DNA of 64,000 nt from Ferrimonas sediminicola. Lineage in GTDB: Bacteria > Pseudomonadota > Gammaproteobacteria > Enterobacterales > Shewanellaceae. The stretch is from positions 124,001-188,000 of the forward strand of contig NZ_SWCI01000007.1 of assembly GCF_005116715.1 (NCBI RefSeq), given 5' to 3'. Numbering within the stretch: position 1 is the first letter of the stretch; every line of letters starts with the position of its first letter. Below the pieces are notes generated by a model. That model did no database searches, was not told the origin of the DNA, and saw only the letters and a program-made list of their open reading frames with translations. Shown here one piece after another: positions 11,165-18,264 of the stretch. The translations under genes and the position numbers were made by a program.

Positions 11165-12118
11165 GTGACTGCCCGTATTAATCCTCCTAGCCCCGAGCAT
11201 CGTCCCTCATTTCGTCTGGCCCTGTTGCACCCCAAATACCTGGGGGTGTGGCTGTCTATGCCGCTGTTTATCCTGCTGGCCTTCCTGCCGTTCCGCTGGC
11301 GAGACGCCGTGGCGGTCCGGCTGGGGCGCGTGGTCGGCCGCCGCGCCCGCCGCAGCCGCCGCAGGGCGGAGATCAACCTCAGGCTCTGCTTCCCCCAGTG
11401 GAGTGAGCAACGGCGTCAGCGGTTGGTGGATGAGATGTTTGAACTTGCCGCCATCTCGCTGCTCTCCGGCACCACCTTGCTGGTGCGCAGCCGCCGCTGG
11501 CTGGAGCGCCACATCAAGCTGGTGGGGGAGGAGCATCTCAAACCCTATCTGGGGGGCGACAAACCGCTGATCTTCGTTGTGCCCCATACCTGGTTTGTGG
11601 ACTTCCCCGGGCTGCTGCTGGCCTCCAGGGGCTACCCGATGACCACCATGGTCAATCCCCAGAAGAATGAAGCCACCGACTATCTGATGCAGAAAGCCCG
11701 CAGCCGCTTCGGCGGCAAGATCTTCGGCCGAGGCGCCGGCATCCATTCGCTGCTCGGGGCGATCAAGGAGGGGTTCTGCGCCTACTACCTGCCGGACCAG
11801 GACCACGGCCAGGCACGAAGTGAGTATGTGCCACTGTTTGCCAGCCACAAGGCGACGCTACCCTGCATGGGCAAGATGCTGAACGCCACCGGTGGGGTGA
11901 TCTTCCCCATGGCGGCAACCTATGATCGAAGCCGCGGTCAGTTTCGTGGCGTGATTCGGCCCGCCATCACCGAGGTGGCGGCGGACAGAGCGGCGGATGC
12001 GCGGCGCTTGAACCAGGAGATCGAGGCGCTGATCGGCGATGACCCGGCTCAGTACATGTGGATCCTGAAATTCTTCAAGAGCCAGCCGCCGGGTACGCCG
12101 GATCCCTACGCCCGCTGA
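11165..12118 (+). CDS. Lipid A late acyltransferase, LpxM/LpxL family (copy 1)
   Basis: An inner-membrane acyltransferase that adds a secondary acyl chain to Kdo2-lipid A from acyl-ACP. The 317-residue protein has one N-terminal membrane segment (about 24-42), the conserved RRAEINLRLCFP motif at 67-77, the catalytic HX4D at His141-Asp146 (HTWFVD) and YYLPDQDHG farther on. It resembles E. coli LpxM (MsbB) more than LpxL. I chose GTG at 11165 with AAGAGAG upstream; the frame is open to 10940, but that part overlaps osmC and has no family homology. A second, diverged copy follows 129 bases later. The acyl chain used is unknown. Confidence 0.85.
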   Translation: MTARINPPSPEHRPSFRLALLHPKYLGVWLSMPLFILLAFLPFRWRDAVAVRLGRVVGRRARRSRRRAEINLRLCFPQWSEQRRQRLVDEMFELAAISLLSGTTLLVRSRRWLERHIKLVGEEHLKPYLGGDKPLIFVVPHTWFVDFPGLLLASRGYPMTTMVNPQKNEATDYLMQKARSRFGGKIFGRGAGIHSLLGAIKEGFCAYYLPDQDHGQARSEYVPLFASHKATLPCMGKMLNATGGVIFPMAATYDRSRGQFRGVIRPAITEVAADRAADARRLNQEIEALIGDDPAQYMWILKFFKSQPPGTPDPYAR

Positions 12119-12247
12119 TGAAATCCTGTTCAGTCATTACCTTGAAACCGGTCTGTCGCCGGGGTTTGCAAGGGGAGGCGTTGTGAGTCAGTCGGGGTTC
12201 AGGTAAGGTGTGAACGTCTTCAAAAGCATCAATACCAGAACAATACT

Positions 12248-13198
12248 ATGTCCCTGCCTTTGTCCGCTAGCCAGCCCTACAGGGTGAAATTCCGCTACAG
12301 CATGCTGTCGCCAAAGTATTGGCCCTCGTGGCTGGCCGTAGGGTTGATGCTGCTGACGGCCTACCTGCCGCACCGGGTTCGCTATTGGTTGGCCAGGGGG
12401 TTGGCGCGGATCATTCGTCCCTTCTGCAAGAAGCCCATTCGTATCGCCCGGGCGAATCTGGGCGCCTGTTTCCCCGAGATGAGCGAGGCCCAGACCGAGT
12501 CGATCTTAAGGAACATGATGTTCTGTTTCGCCCTGGTGGGGCTGAGCATGGGGGTACTGGCGGTCAAGTCACGTAAGAATTTGGAAAAACACATCTCTAT
12601 TAAAGGGCTGGAGCACATCGAGCGGGCCCGGGCCCAGGGCAAACCCATCGTGTTCCTGGTGCCCCACCTGTGGGGCATTGAGTACGCCGGCGCCCGGCTG
12701 TCTGCCTGGGGACTGCCGATGATGGGGATGGTGAAGCACCACAAAAACCCGGTGTTTAACTGGCTCAGTGTGCGCCAGAGGTGCCGATTCGGTGGCACGG
12801 TCTATCACAGGGACGCGGGCTTGCGTACCCTGGTGCAGGGGCTACGCCGTGGTGAGAGCTTCTTCTACCTGCCGGATCAGGATCATGGACCCAAGAAGAG
12901 CATTTTTGCCGATTTCTTTGCCACTCAGAAGGCCACACTGCCGGTGATCAGCCGACTGGCCAACTGCGGGGGCGCCGTGGTGTTGCCGTTGACCATAGGC
13001 ATCGACAAGGAGCGGGGCCACATGACTATGGAGGTGTTCGAGGCCCTGGAGATGGATGAGAAGATCTCCAAGGAGGAGGAAGCCAAGTTGTTGAATCAGC
13101 AGCTGGAGCGATTGATTGGTGCCCACCCCGAACAGTACATGTGGTTTTTGAAGGTGTTGCACACCAGGCCTGAAGGCGCCAAGCTGCTTTACCGCTAG
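12248..13198 (+). CDS. Lipid A late acyltransferase, LpxM/LpxL family (copy 2)
   Basis: A 316-residue paralogue of the upstream gene with the same layout: a membrane segment at about 27-42, RIARANLGACFPEMSE, the catalytic dyad and FFYLPDQDHGPKKS. Its catalytic motif reads HLWGIE (His140-Glu145), HX4E instead of HX4D; HX4(D/E) occurs within this family, so it is probably active. Sequence divergence from copy 1 is wide enough to suggest different chain or position specificity rather than recent duplication. The ATG at 12248 has only a weak ribosome site. A long perfect hairpin ends the gene. Confidence 0.85.
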   Translation: MSLPLSASQPYRVKFRYSMLSPKYWPSWLAVGLMLLTAYLPHRVRYWLARGLARIIRPFCKKPIRIARANLGACFPEMSEAQTESILRNMMFCFALVGLSMGVLAVKSRKNLEKHISIKGLEHIERARAQGKPIVFLVPHLWGIEYAGARLSAWGLPMMGMVKHHKNPVFNWLSVRQRCRFGGTVYHRDAGLRTLVQGLRRGESFFYLPDQDHGPKKSIFADFFATQKATLPVISRLANCGGAVVLPLTIGIDKERGHMTMEVFEALEMDEKISKEEEAKLLNQQLERLIGAHPEQYMWFLKVLHTRPEGAKLLYR

Positions 13199-13205
13199 AG
13201 AACAA

Positions 13206-13233
13206 AACGCCCGGCAATGCCGGGCGTTATCTT
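13206..13233 (+). terminator. Terminator after the tandem acyltransferases
   Basis: AACGCCCGGC (13206-13215) pairs perfectly with GCCGGGCGTT (13219-13228) around a 3-base loop, followed by ATCTTTT. Confidence 0.8.
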
Positions 13234-13290
13234 TTCGGTGTCGGGGTATCGCTTGCGACAGACACCCGGGAAGGAGGCTGGATTCATCAG

Positions 13291-13542
13291 TTATGCCTCA
13301 AAACTGCTGAGGGAGCTGTGTCTGGTGTGTGCCGCGCTTTGAAACAGCAGCAGCTCCCAGGCCAGGTTGTGCAGGGTCTGGCTGTCGCTGCTGGTGAGCT
13401 CCTGCATGCAGATGTCACCGGCTTCCAGCATCTCCTTGAGCTCCGGTTCCTGCAGGCGCATGACCGCACGGCCACTCATCGAGTGGTAGACGGTGAGGCT
13501 GCAGGGACGCTGGTCCAGGCGGGCATCGATGGTAAACAGCAT
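13291..13542 (-). CDS. Small protein of unknown function behind a Fur-like box
   Basis: An 83-residue protein (MLFTIDARLDQRPCSLTVYH...) that I do not recognise. It has no signal peptide or membrane segment; it contains two Cys and several Met and ends in a Ser/His-rich tail. The start is well supported: GAGGAG lies 8 bases before the ATG at 13542. A near-palindrome resembling a Fur operator begins 26 bases upstream of the start. The gene stands alone, convergent with the acyltransferases. A role in iron response is an inference from the operator only. Confidence 0.6.
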   Translation of the reverse strand: MLFTIDARLDQRPCSLTVYHSMSGRAVMRLQEPELKEMLEAGDICMQELTSSDSQTLHNLAWELLLFQSAAHTRHSSLSSFEA

Positions 13543-13567
13543 AACGGATCTCCTCTATCGTTTATGT

Positions 13568-13588
13568 AAATGATAACGGTTCTCATTT
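13568..13588 (-). promoter_or_regulatory. Candidate Fur box
   Basis: A 21-base near-palindrome whose core TGATAAC-G-GTTCTCA matches the 7-1-7 Fur consensus (TGATAAT-N-ATTATCA) at 11 of 14 arm positions. The outer AAA and TTT extend the symmetry. It sits where it could cover the promoter of the minus-strand small gene. Confidence 0.5.
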
Positions 13589-14136
13589 GGTTGTCAAGAA
13601 CGATGTCACTGATTTTTGGCAGGGTTCTGACGCGGTATGCCATCTGGTCGGAAAATAGTAAAAAAGCATGATAATTCAATTCCTTAAAATATCGAATTGA
13701 AGAGTTCTCTACTCGAAAGAGGATAAATGGCTGTATCGGTTGGAATTGATAATTACTAATTATAAATTCAGTGACTTATTCAATAATGATCTTGTCGGCG
13801 ACCACTCTTTACTATCCTCCTAATTTAATGGGATAAAGTTCACTGTCCACTGTTAATGTGATAATTTGTTACAGTGCATCATTTCCTAAATGAATGATAT
13901 GCATGAGGATAATGCTTTTCCTTGGTGGAAATGCGTCAATATTCAGTCGCGCTTGATGAAAATGCTTTTGATTTTAACTTCTATGGCCGCGTGATCCGCT
14001 TAACGTTTTTCTTATCAGGTTTGTATTTATAAGTGGCTGTAAAACAAAGCTAATAAAAAATATATTTTTAAGCTCTTTTAATTTACGTCCAGCCAGTATA
14101 ACTTAAGCATCGAATTGTACTTGAAGGATAACGAAA
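13589..14136. other. AT-rich intergenic stretch with no recognisable gene
   Basis: About 550 bases without a supportable coding region. Composition is far from the GC-rich neighbours: in 14041-14100 only 14 of 60 bases are G or C. Scattered TATAAT-like and TTGATA-like words occur but none forms a convincing promoter on its own. It precedes the small acidic gene at 14137. It may be horizontally acquired or an H-NS-bound regulatory region (inference). Confidence 0.6.
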
Positions 14137-14403
14137 ATGGACTACGTGGTTTTTGGGAGAGCCAACGAAACCGATGCCGAGGATAACTTCATCGGTTTCC
14201 ATTTTGAGCAGTTTGATGTGCAGGCTGACAGCGCCGAAGACGCGCTGGAGCTGGCGGAAGAGCAGATGTGTCAGCGTCTGGATGACGTGAACCTGCAGCA
14301 GAATAAGCTGTTTCTGGGTTTCGAGCTGGCCGGCTTGAGGCTGAGCGACTACCTGGATATGAAAGCCGAGATCGACTCTGGCGAGTTTGAGCTATTCAAT
14401 TAA
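14137..14403 (+). CDS. Small acidic protein of unknown function
   Basis: An 88-residue, strongly acidic protein (MDYVVFGRANETDAEDNFIG...). I do not recognise the family. It looks like one small alpha/beta domain: an N-terminal strand, then an amphipathic helix (SAEDALELAEEQMCQRL), then LFLGFELAGLRLSDYLDM. There is no signal peptide. AAGGA precedes the ATG by 9 bases, and codon use is GC-rich like the host, unlike the AT-rich DNA before it, so it is probably a real gene. No neighbour gives a function. Confidence 0.6.
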   Translation: MDYVVFGRANETDAEDNFIGFHFEQFDVQADSAEDALELAEEQMCQRLDDVNLQQNKLFLGFELAGLRLSDYLDMKAEIDSGEFELFN

Positions 14404-14601
14404 CCACTCCAAGTGGCTTTGGGGGGATGTGTCGCGCCACCTGTTGGCGTTGCTGTCATAACAGGACGTTTAATAAAAATAACGGCAATACAATTAATTG
14501 AAAAAGCCGAACTGAGATGATGCCCCTCAAGAGGGTGAAACAGATCAGTACTGATGGCCCCGCAATCGCGGGGTCATTTTCTTTGCCCGACCCAAACCGC
14601 C
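14404..14601 (+). other. Gene-free stretch ending in a terminator
   Basis: No coding region is supported here. It holds a small CCCTC/GAGGG hairpin near 14524-14535 and the terminator listed at 14558-14582. It lies between the small acidic gene and the first transposase-flanking repeat. Confidence 0.5.
14558..14582 (+). terminator. Terminator-like hairpin downstream of the small acidic gene
   Basis: CCCCGC (14558-14563) pairs with GCGGGG (14568-14573) around AATC, followed by TCATTTTCT. It lies about 155 bases after the stop of the small acidic gene. Confidence 0.6.
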
Positions 14602-14664
14602 CGTTTCCTCTATCAAGACACCCATCTTTAGTCCCCCTCTCGCGTTTCCTCTATCAAGACACCC
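14602..14664 (+). repeat. Left pair of transposase-flanking repeats
   Basis: Two copies of a 22-mer that begins CGTTTCCT and continues CTATCAAGACACCC, at 14602-14623 and 14643-14664. They lie 41 bases apart and both are followed by an (A/T)TCTTT-like tract. Confidence 0.85.
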
Positions 14665-14810
14665 TTCTTTTGTGTCTCCGCCCTATCTAAGCCCTGATAT
14701 CTAGGCTGGGCGATATCAAGAAAGTAATCGCAACCGCAGACCATCGGCCAGAGTTAGGCGAAAGGCCTCTTGCACTACACTTATCGTTCGCTTTTGGAAC
14801 GGAGGGAGCC

Positions 14811-15785
14811 ATGCCAAAGGCCAGGAAGCAACAAGTCAGCTTGGATCACACACGCCACTACCACTGCATCAGCCGATGCGTCAGGCGTTCATTTCTCTGT
14901 GGCAAAGACCAGTACAGCGGCAAGTGCTATGAGCACCGGCGCCGCTGGGTGGAGGACAGGCTGCTCTGCCTTGCCAAGGTGTTTGCCGTCGATGTGCAGG
15001 CGTACGCGGTAATGAGCAACCATACCCACGTGGTGCTCTATATCGACCTGGAAGCTGCAAGGGCCTGGGAGGACCTTGAGGTGATATCGCGTTGGCACCA
15101 GCTGTTCAGTGGCACCTCGTTGACCAGGCGATTTGCCGATAGCGAGAGACGCGGGTCCATGGAACCCTGGGAGTTGGACTTGGTCAGGGCGCAGGTTGAT
15201 CTCTACCGGGCCCGACTGGCGGATATCAGCTGGTTTATGCGGGCGCTTAACGAGTACATTGCCCGTAAGGCGAATAGGGAGGACGAGTGCACGGGAAGGT
15301 TCTGGGAAGGGCGTTTCCGCTCCCAGGCGCTGCTGGATGAGCAGGCGCTGCTCTCCTGCATGGCCTATGTTGATCTCAACCCGATACGTTCCGGTATTGC
15401 CCAAACACCGGTGAGCTCCAAGCACACCAGCATCAGACGGCGTATTCGAGCGGCAGAAGATGGCAAGCAGCCCTCTGAGCTCAGGTGCTTTGCCTCACCA
15501 AAATCCTCCACAGAGACCATTCCTTGCCACCTCAACGACTATTTAGAGCTGGTTGATGTTACCGCCAGGGTGATGACTAAAGGAAAAGGTCATCTACCAG
15601 CATTATCACCGCCCCTGTTGCAGCGGCTCGATGTTGACTTCGATTGCTGGTTGGAGCTGACTCAAGGGTTTGAGTATCAGTTCAGTCATTACGCCGGGCG
15701 GGTGGAGAGCTTGAGACGTTGTGGTGAGGCCAAACAAATTCAGCGTGTACGCGGAACCTCGGCAGCCAGACGGCTTTTCGGTTAA
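14811..15785 (+). CDS. REP-associated-type tyrosine transposase (Y1/HUH family)
   Basis: A 324-residue single-strand transposase of the Y1_Tnp (IS200-like) superfamily, larger than IS200 TnpA and like the REP-associated (RAYT) group. The N-terminus has HYHCISRCVRRSFL. The metal-binding HUH position is His71-Thr-His73 in VMSNHTHVV, where Thr replaces the hydrophobic residue. The candidate catalytic Tyr is Tyr149 in LNEYIARKANR, followed by GRFWEGRFRSQAL and the YVDLNPIR motif. GGAGGGAG precedes the ATG. It appears intact. Such proteins cut and join single-stranded DNA at short hairpin or repeat sequences, here plausibly the flanking 14-mers. Confidence 0.88.
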   Translation: MPKARKQQVSLDHTRHYHCISRCVRRSFLCGKDQYSGKCYEHRRRWVEDRLLCLAKVFAVDVQAYAVMSNHTHVVLYIDLEAARAWEDLEVISRWHQLFSGTSLTRRFADSERRGSMEPWELDLVRAQVDLYRARLADISWFMRALNEYIARKANREDECTGRFWEGRFRSQALLDEQALLSCMAYVDLNPIRSGIAQTPVSSKHTSIRRRIRAAEDGKQPSELRCFASPKSSTETIPCHLNDYLELVDVTARVMTKGKGHLPALSPPLLQRLDVDFDCWLELTQGFEYQFSHYAGRVESLRRCGEAKQIQRVRGTSAARRLFG

Positions 15786-16040
15786 CCTATCTTCTCCTAT
15801 ATGCCCGTAATTCGCCCTGGGAGAATGGCGAATGATTTTTCACGGATCTTGTCTGAATCTAAAAGGTATTGAGGAGAAACAAGTGCAGCTGAAAGTGAGT
15901 TGATATCGCAGGTGATATCAAAAATTGAGTTTGTACCAATGAAACTGTTCAAGGATTGATAACCTGGGTGTCTTGATAGGGTGCGATTGGGTGAAAAGGT
16001 GGGTGTCTCGATAGGATGTTGCCAAAAGGTAACGAAGTGC
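15786..16040. other. Gene-free stretch carrying the right-hand transposase repeats
   Basis: No coding region is supported between the transposase stop and the promoter of the next gene. The stretch contains repeated GATATC words (near 15904 and 15916) and the two inverted 14-mers listed separately. Confidence 0.5.
15966..16014 (-). repeat. Right pair of transposase-flanking repeats (inverted)
   Basis: GGGTGTCTTGATAG at 15966-15979 is the exact reverse complement of the left 14-mer. GGGTGTCTCGATAG at 16001-16014 differs by one base. They lie 35 bases apart. Confidence 0.85.
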
Positions 16041-16070
16041 TTTACTCGGTGTGGCTGGCATTGGTATGAT
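16041..16070 (+). promoter_or_regulatory. Candidate promoter of the borosin-like locus
   Basis: TTTACT (16041-16046), an 18-base spacer and TATGAT (16065-16070) preceded by TGG make a fair -35 with an extended -10. The -10 lies 72 bases before the precursor ATG. In the presumed 5' leader, AGTGGTT (16094-16100) and AACCACT (16105-16111) form a 7-bp hairpin with a CGGA loop. Confidence 0.5.
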
Positions 16071-16142
16071 TTTTCATCGGTTTCTGTCGTTGTAGTGGTT
16101 CGGAAACCACTCAGGGACTGTCACAATTAGGGAATTGAAAAA

Positions 16143-16358
16143 ATGTCTAAACTGCTCGACTACCTTAATGAACTGGATAGTAACGCCAATCTGAAGTCTG
16201 CACACGATAAGGATCCCGAGGGGACAATGAAAGGCTATGGTCTGAGCGAGGATGAATGCAATGCCATGCTTTCCGGGGATCGTAAGAGAGTGGCTAAAGT
16301 GATGGGAGTCTCTGACCAAGAGGTTGAGATTATGACTATCCACGTTAAGCAGTTCTAG
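16143..16358 (+). CDS. Putative split-borosin precursor peptide (SonA-like)
   Basis: A 71-residue small protein. Residues 1-56 have the pattern of the helical borosin-binding domain found in Shewanella SonA and in LigA-like leaders: LLDYLNELDSNANLKSAHDK, then DPEGTMKGYGLSEDECNAML, SGDRKRVAKVMG. The remaining tail (SDQEVEIMTIHVKQF) would be the core. From memory, SonA has the same total length and is N-methylated at residues 63 and 65; here those positions are Ile63 and Thr65. A SonM-like methyltransferase is encoded 1.9 kb downstream on the same strand, with one gene between. Homology to SonA is recalled, not computed. An alternative is a LigA-fold protein of other function. Confidence 0.75.
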   Translation: MSKLLDYLNELDSNANLKSAHDKDPEGTMKGYGLSEDECNAMLSGDRKRVAKVMGVSDQEVEIMTIHVKQF

Positions 16359-16381
16359 CTGACCTAATTGGGAAGCAGACA

Positions 16382-18196
16382 ATGAGGCAACTATTTTATC
16401 TTTGGCTTTTTTTCTTGTTTCCTTTTGGCGCAATTTCATCACAAGATAGTAAAGAAGTTGACGTAATGCTGACCTCACTGGTGGAGGTTATCTACGATGA
16501 TGAAAAGGAAGCGGAAAAACTTTTCTCCTATCTTTTTGAACGCCGAGAACACCTTAAAGAAAGCCAAGTTCAAAGGCTTATCCTTCTAAAATCCTATCAG
16601 CTTGCGATAATAGAAGAGCATAATAGTAGAATTAGATTGCTGAACAGCTATCCTTGGTCTGACGCCGAGGGTGAATACAGGCTTCGAGCTTACCATCAGT
16701 ACTCGGAAGCTTATGGAAGCATTGGGGAGTACAAACAGGCATTTGAATATGCGACTAAATCAGTCGAGCTGTCTGGAACTTCCAGTGACCCAACGTTGCA
16801 GATGTTATCTCTGCAAGCATTGTACTCATCATTCAACTCTATTTACCTTTATGATAAGTCTATTGCGGTGGCAGACAGGATATTTCAATTAGGAGTGGAT
16901 AATGATTCATTGAGAATTCAATGTTATGGTTTGGCGGATAGAGTCGAAGCACTATTTCACAAGAGACATTATCAAGCGGTCATCGAGTCTGCTCAGAAGG
17001 TAAAAGACACATGTTCACTGAGTGATGATGACCTAATCAAAGATATTGTTGATATATATTTAATCTCAAGCGGTCTGCTGTCAGGTGATGTCGACAAAGA
17101 CGCGTTAAGAAAAGTGGTCGAAAAACACAAGCGTCTGTCCGAACTGCCTTATCAATACGCTCTTGTCCTCAATAACGCATTGGGCAGTGCTTTTTTTCAT
17201 TTTGGTGACCTGTCGAAATCATACGATTTTACTGTGCTAGTGACAAGTTCAAACAAGATCTCCAAGACAGAGGAGATATATCTCGACTCTCTTAAAAGGT
17301 TGCTGGAGATAATGGTTGTTCAAGGTGATGGGGCATCAGTCGCTGCCATATCGAGAGAGCTATCTGATGTTTACGATGAATTTATTCGCAAAGTGCTGGA
17401 GCGGCAGGCATTCTATTATTTGAGCAAGGTCAGTGAACAGGAAGAAAAAAGAAAGAGCAACCTTCTTGAAAGAAATAGGGAGCGATTGGAGTGGCAGGCC
17501 AAGCTTAACGCGACAAAGTACCAGCAGGTTAAGTTCATGCTGATCTGGTCATTGGTCGGCTGCATAATCTTGATACTACTTGTGACGCGCGTGTATTTGC
17601 AGAAGCGGAAGATCAAAGTCTCCCTCGAGACAGATAATCTGACCAAGGTCTTGTCCCGGGTCAGCCTGATGAAGTCCTGCACCAAGGCGGTGGCGGAGGC
17701 GAAGCGGCGGGAGCAGCCGTTGTCCTTGGTGGTGTTTGATCTGGACCTCTTTAAACGGATTAACGACACCTTCGGTCATGCGTTGGGGGACTGGGTATTG
17801 AAGACCGTGTCGCGGGTGGTGCGCAACAGCATTCGTGACAAGGATATTCTGGGTCGTCTTGGTGGCGAGGAGTTTGTTATCTGTTTGCCCAATACGGATA
17901 TCGAGCAGGCCAGGCTGTTGTCGGAGCGCTGCCGTGAGGGGCTGGAGCGGATTGTGGCGCCGGTGGCCGGTCGTGCCCCCGATATCAGTGCCAGTTTCGG
18001 GGTGGCAAGGTTGGATGAGACCGTGGACAGCCTGGATAAGCTTCTGGTCACCGCCGACAGGTGCCTGTACCAGGCCAAGCATCTTGGGCGCAACCGGGTG
18101 GCGACGGTACTGGATGAAACCTCTACCGATGCCTATCAGCCGTCGATGGGGCTGTGCACCCTGCAGGCAGAGCAGGGTCAGGTACCAGTGAAGTAG
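16382..18196 (+). CDS. Membrane diguanylate cyclase with periplasmic TPR-like sensor
   Basis: A 604-residue GGDEF protein. Residues 1-20 are a signal peptide (MRQLFYLWLFFLFPFGAISS). About 25-370 is an all-helical, TPR-like periplasmic region ending in a charged coiled coil. A membrane helix at about 386-405 leads to a cytoplasmic GGDEF domain. That domain is complete: DLDLFKRINDTFGHALGD, catalytic GGEEF at 494-498 and an RxxD inhibition site (RDKD, 485-488). It should make c-di-GMP under feedback control. Base composition changes inside the gene: 22 of 60 bases are G/C at 16861-16920 and 41 of 60 at 17941-18000, so sensor and cyclase may have different origins. It starts 23 bases after the precursor gene. 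Confidence 0.9.
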   Translation: MRQLFYLWLFFLFPFGAISSQDSKEVDVMLTSLVEVIYDDEKEAEKLFSYLFERREHLKESQVQRLILLKSYQLAIIEEHNSRIRLLNSYPWSDAEGEYRLRAYHQYSEAYGSIGEYKQAFEYATKSVELSGTSSDPTLQMLSLQALYSSFNSIYLYDKSIAVADRIFQLGVDNDSLRIQCYGLADRVEALFHKRHYQAVIESAQKVKDTCSLSDDDLIKDIVDIYLISSGLLSGDVDKDALRKVVEKHKRLSELPYQYALVLNNALGSAFFHFGDLSKSYDFTVLVTSSNKISKTEEIYLDSLKRLLEIMVVQGDGASVAAISRELSDVYDEFIRKVLERQAFYYLSKVSEQEEKRKSNLLERNRERLEWQAKLNATKYQQVKFMLIWSLVGCIILILLVTRVYLQKRKIKVSLETDNLTKVLSRVSLMKSCTKAVAEAKRREQPLSLVVFDLDLFKRINDTFGHALGDWVLKTVSRVVRNSIRDKDILGRLGGEEFVICLPNTDIEQARLLSERCREGLERIVAPVAGRAPDISASFGVARLDETVDSLDKLLVTADRCLYQAKHLGRNRVATVLDETSTDAYQPSMGLCTLQAEQGQVPVK

Positions 18197-18202
18197 AGCG
18201 GG

Positions 18203-18246
18203 CCTACCCGGAGGCGGCTTGCTGCCGCCGGGTAGGATTTTTTGTT
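18203..18246 (+). terminator. Hairpin with T-tract between the cyclase and the methyltransferase
   Basis: CCTACCC (18203-18209) pairs with GGGTAGG (18230-18236), with an inner GGCGGC/GCCGCC stem around TTGCT, followed by ATTTTTT. It looks like a full terminator and lies only about 20 bases before the methyltransferase start, so it could limit that gene's expression. Confidence 0.8.
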
Positions 18247-18264
18247 GCAGGAAGAGTGTGAGTG

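Larger units (their letters stand above)
14602..16014 (+). mobile_element. Putative REP-associated tyrosine transposase element with paired inverted flanks
   Basis: The element is inferred from one transposase gene (14811-15785) bracketed by four copies of one 14-mer. Two direct copies of CTATCAAGACACCC lie to the left (14610-14623, 14651-14664), and two inverted copies lie to the right (15966-15979 exact, 16001-16014 with one mismatch). The left copies are also preceded by the same CGTTTCCT. The boundaries I give are the outermost repeats; the true ends are not known. No target-site duplication is obvious. Confidence 0.6.

Noticed and set aside
14602-14664. A CRISPR array
   Set aside because: There are only two short direct repeats with one 19-base gap, inverted copies on the other side of a transposase gene, and no cas gene.
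16143-16358. An alpha subunit of an aromatic-ring-opening dioxygenase (LigA)
   Set aside because: The helical part is LigA-like, but no LigB-type subunit is present, the protein is short, and a borosin-type methyltransferase is next to it.
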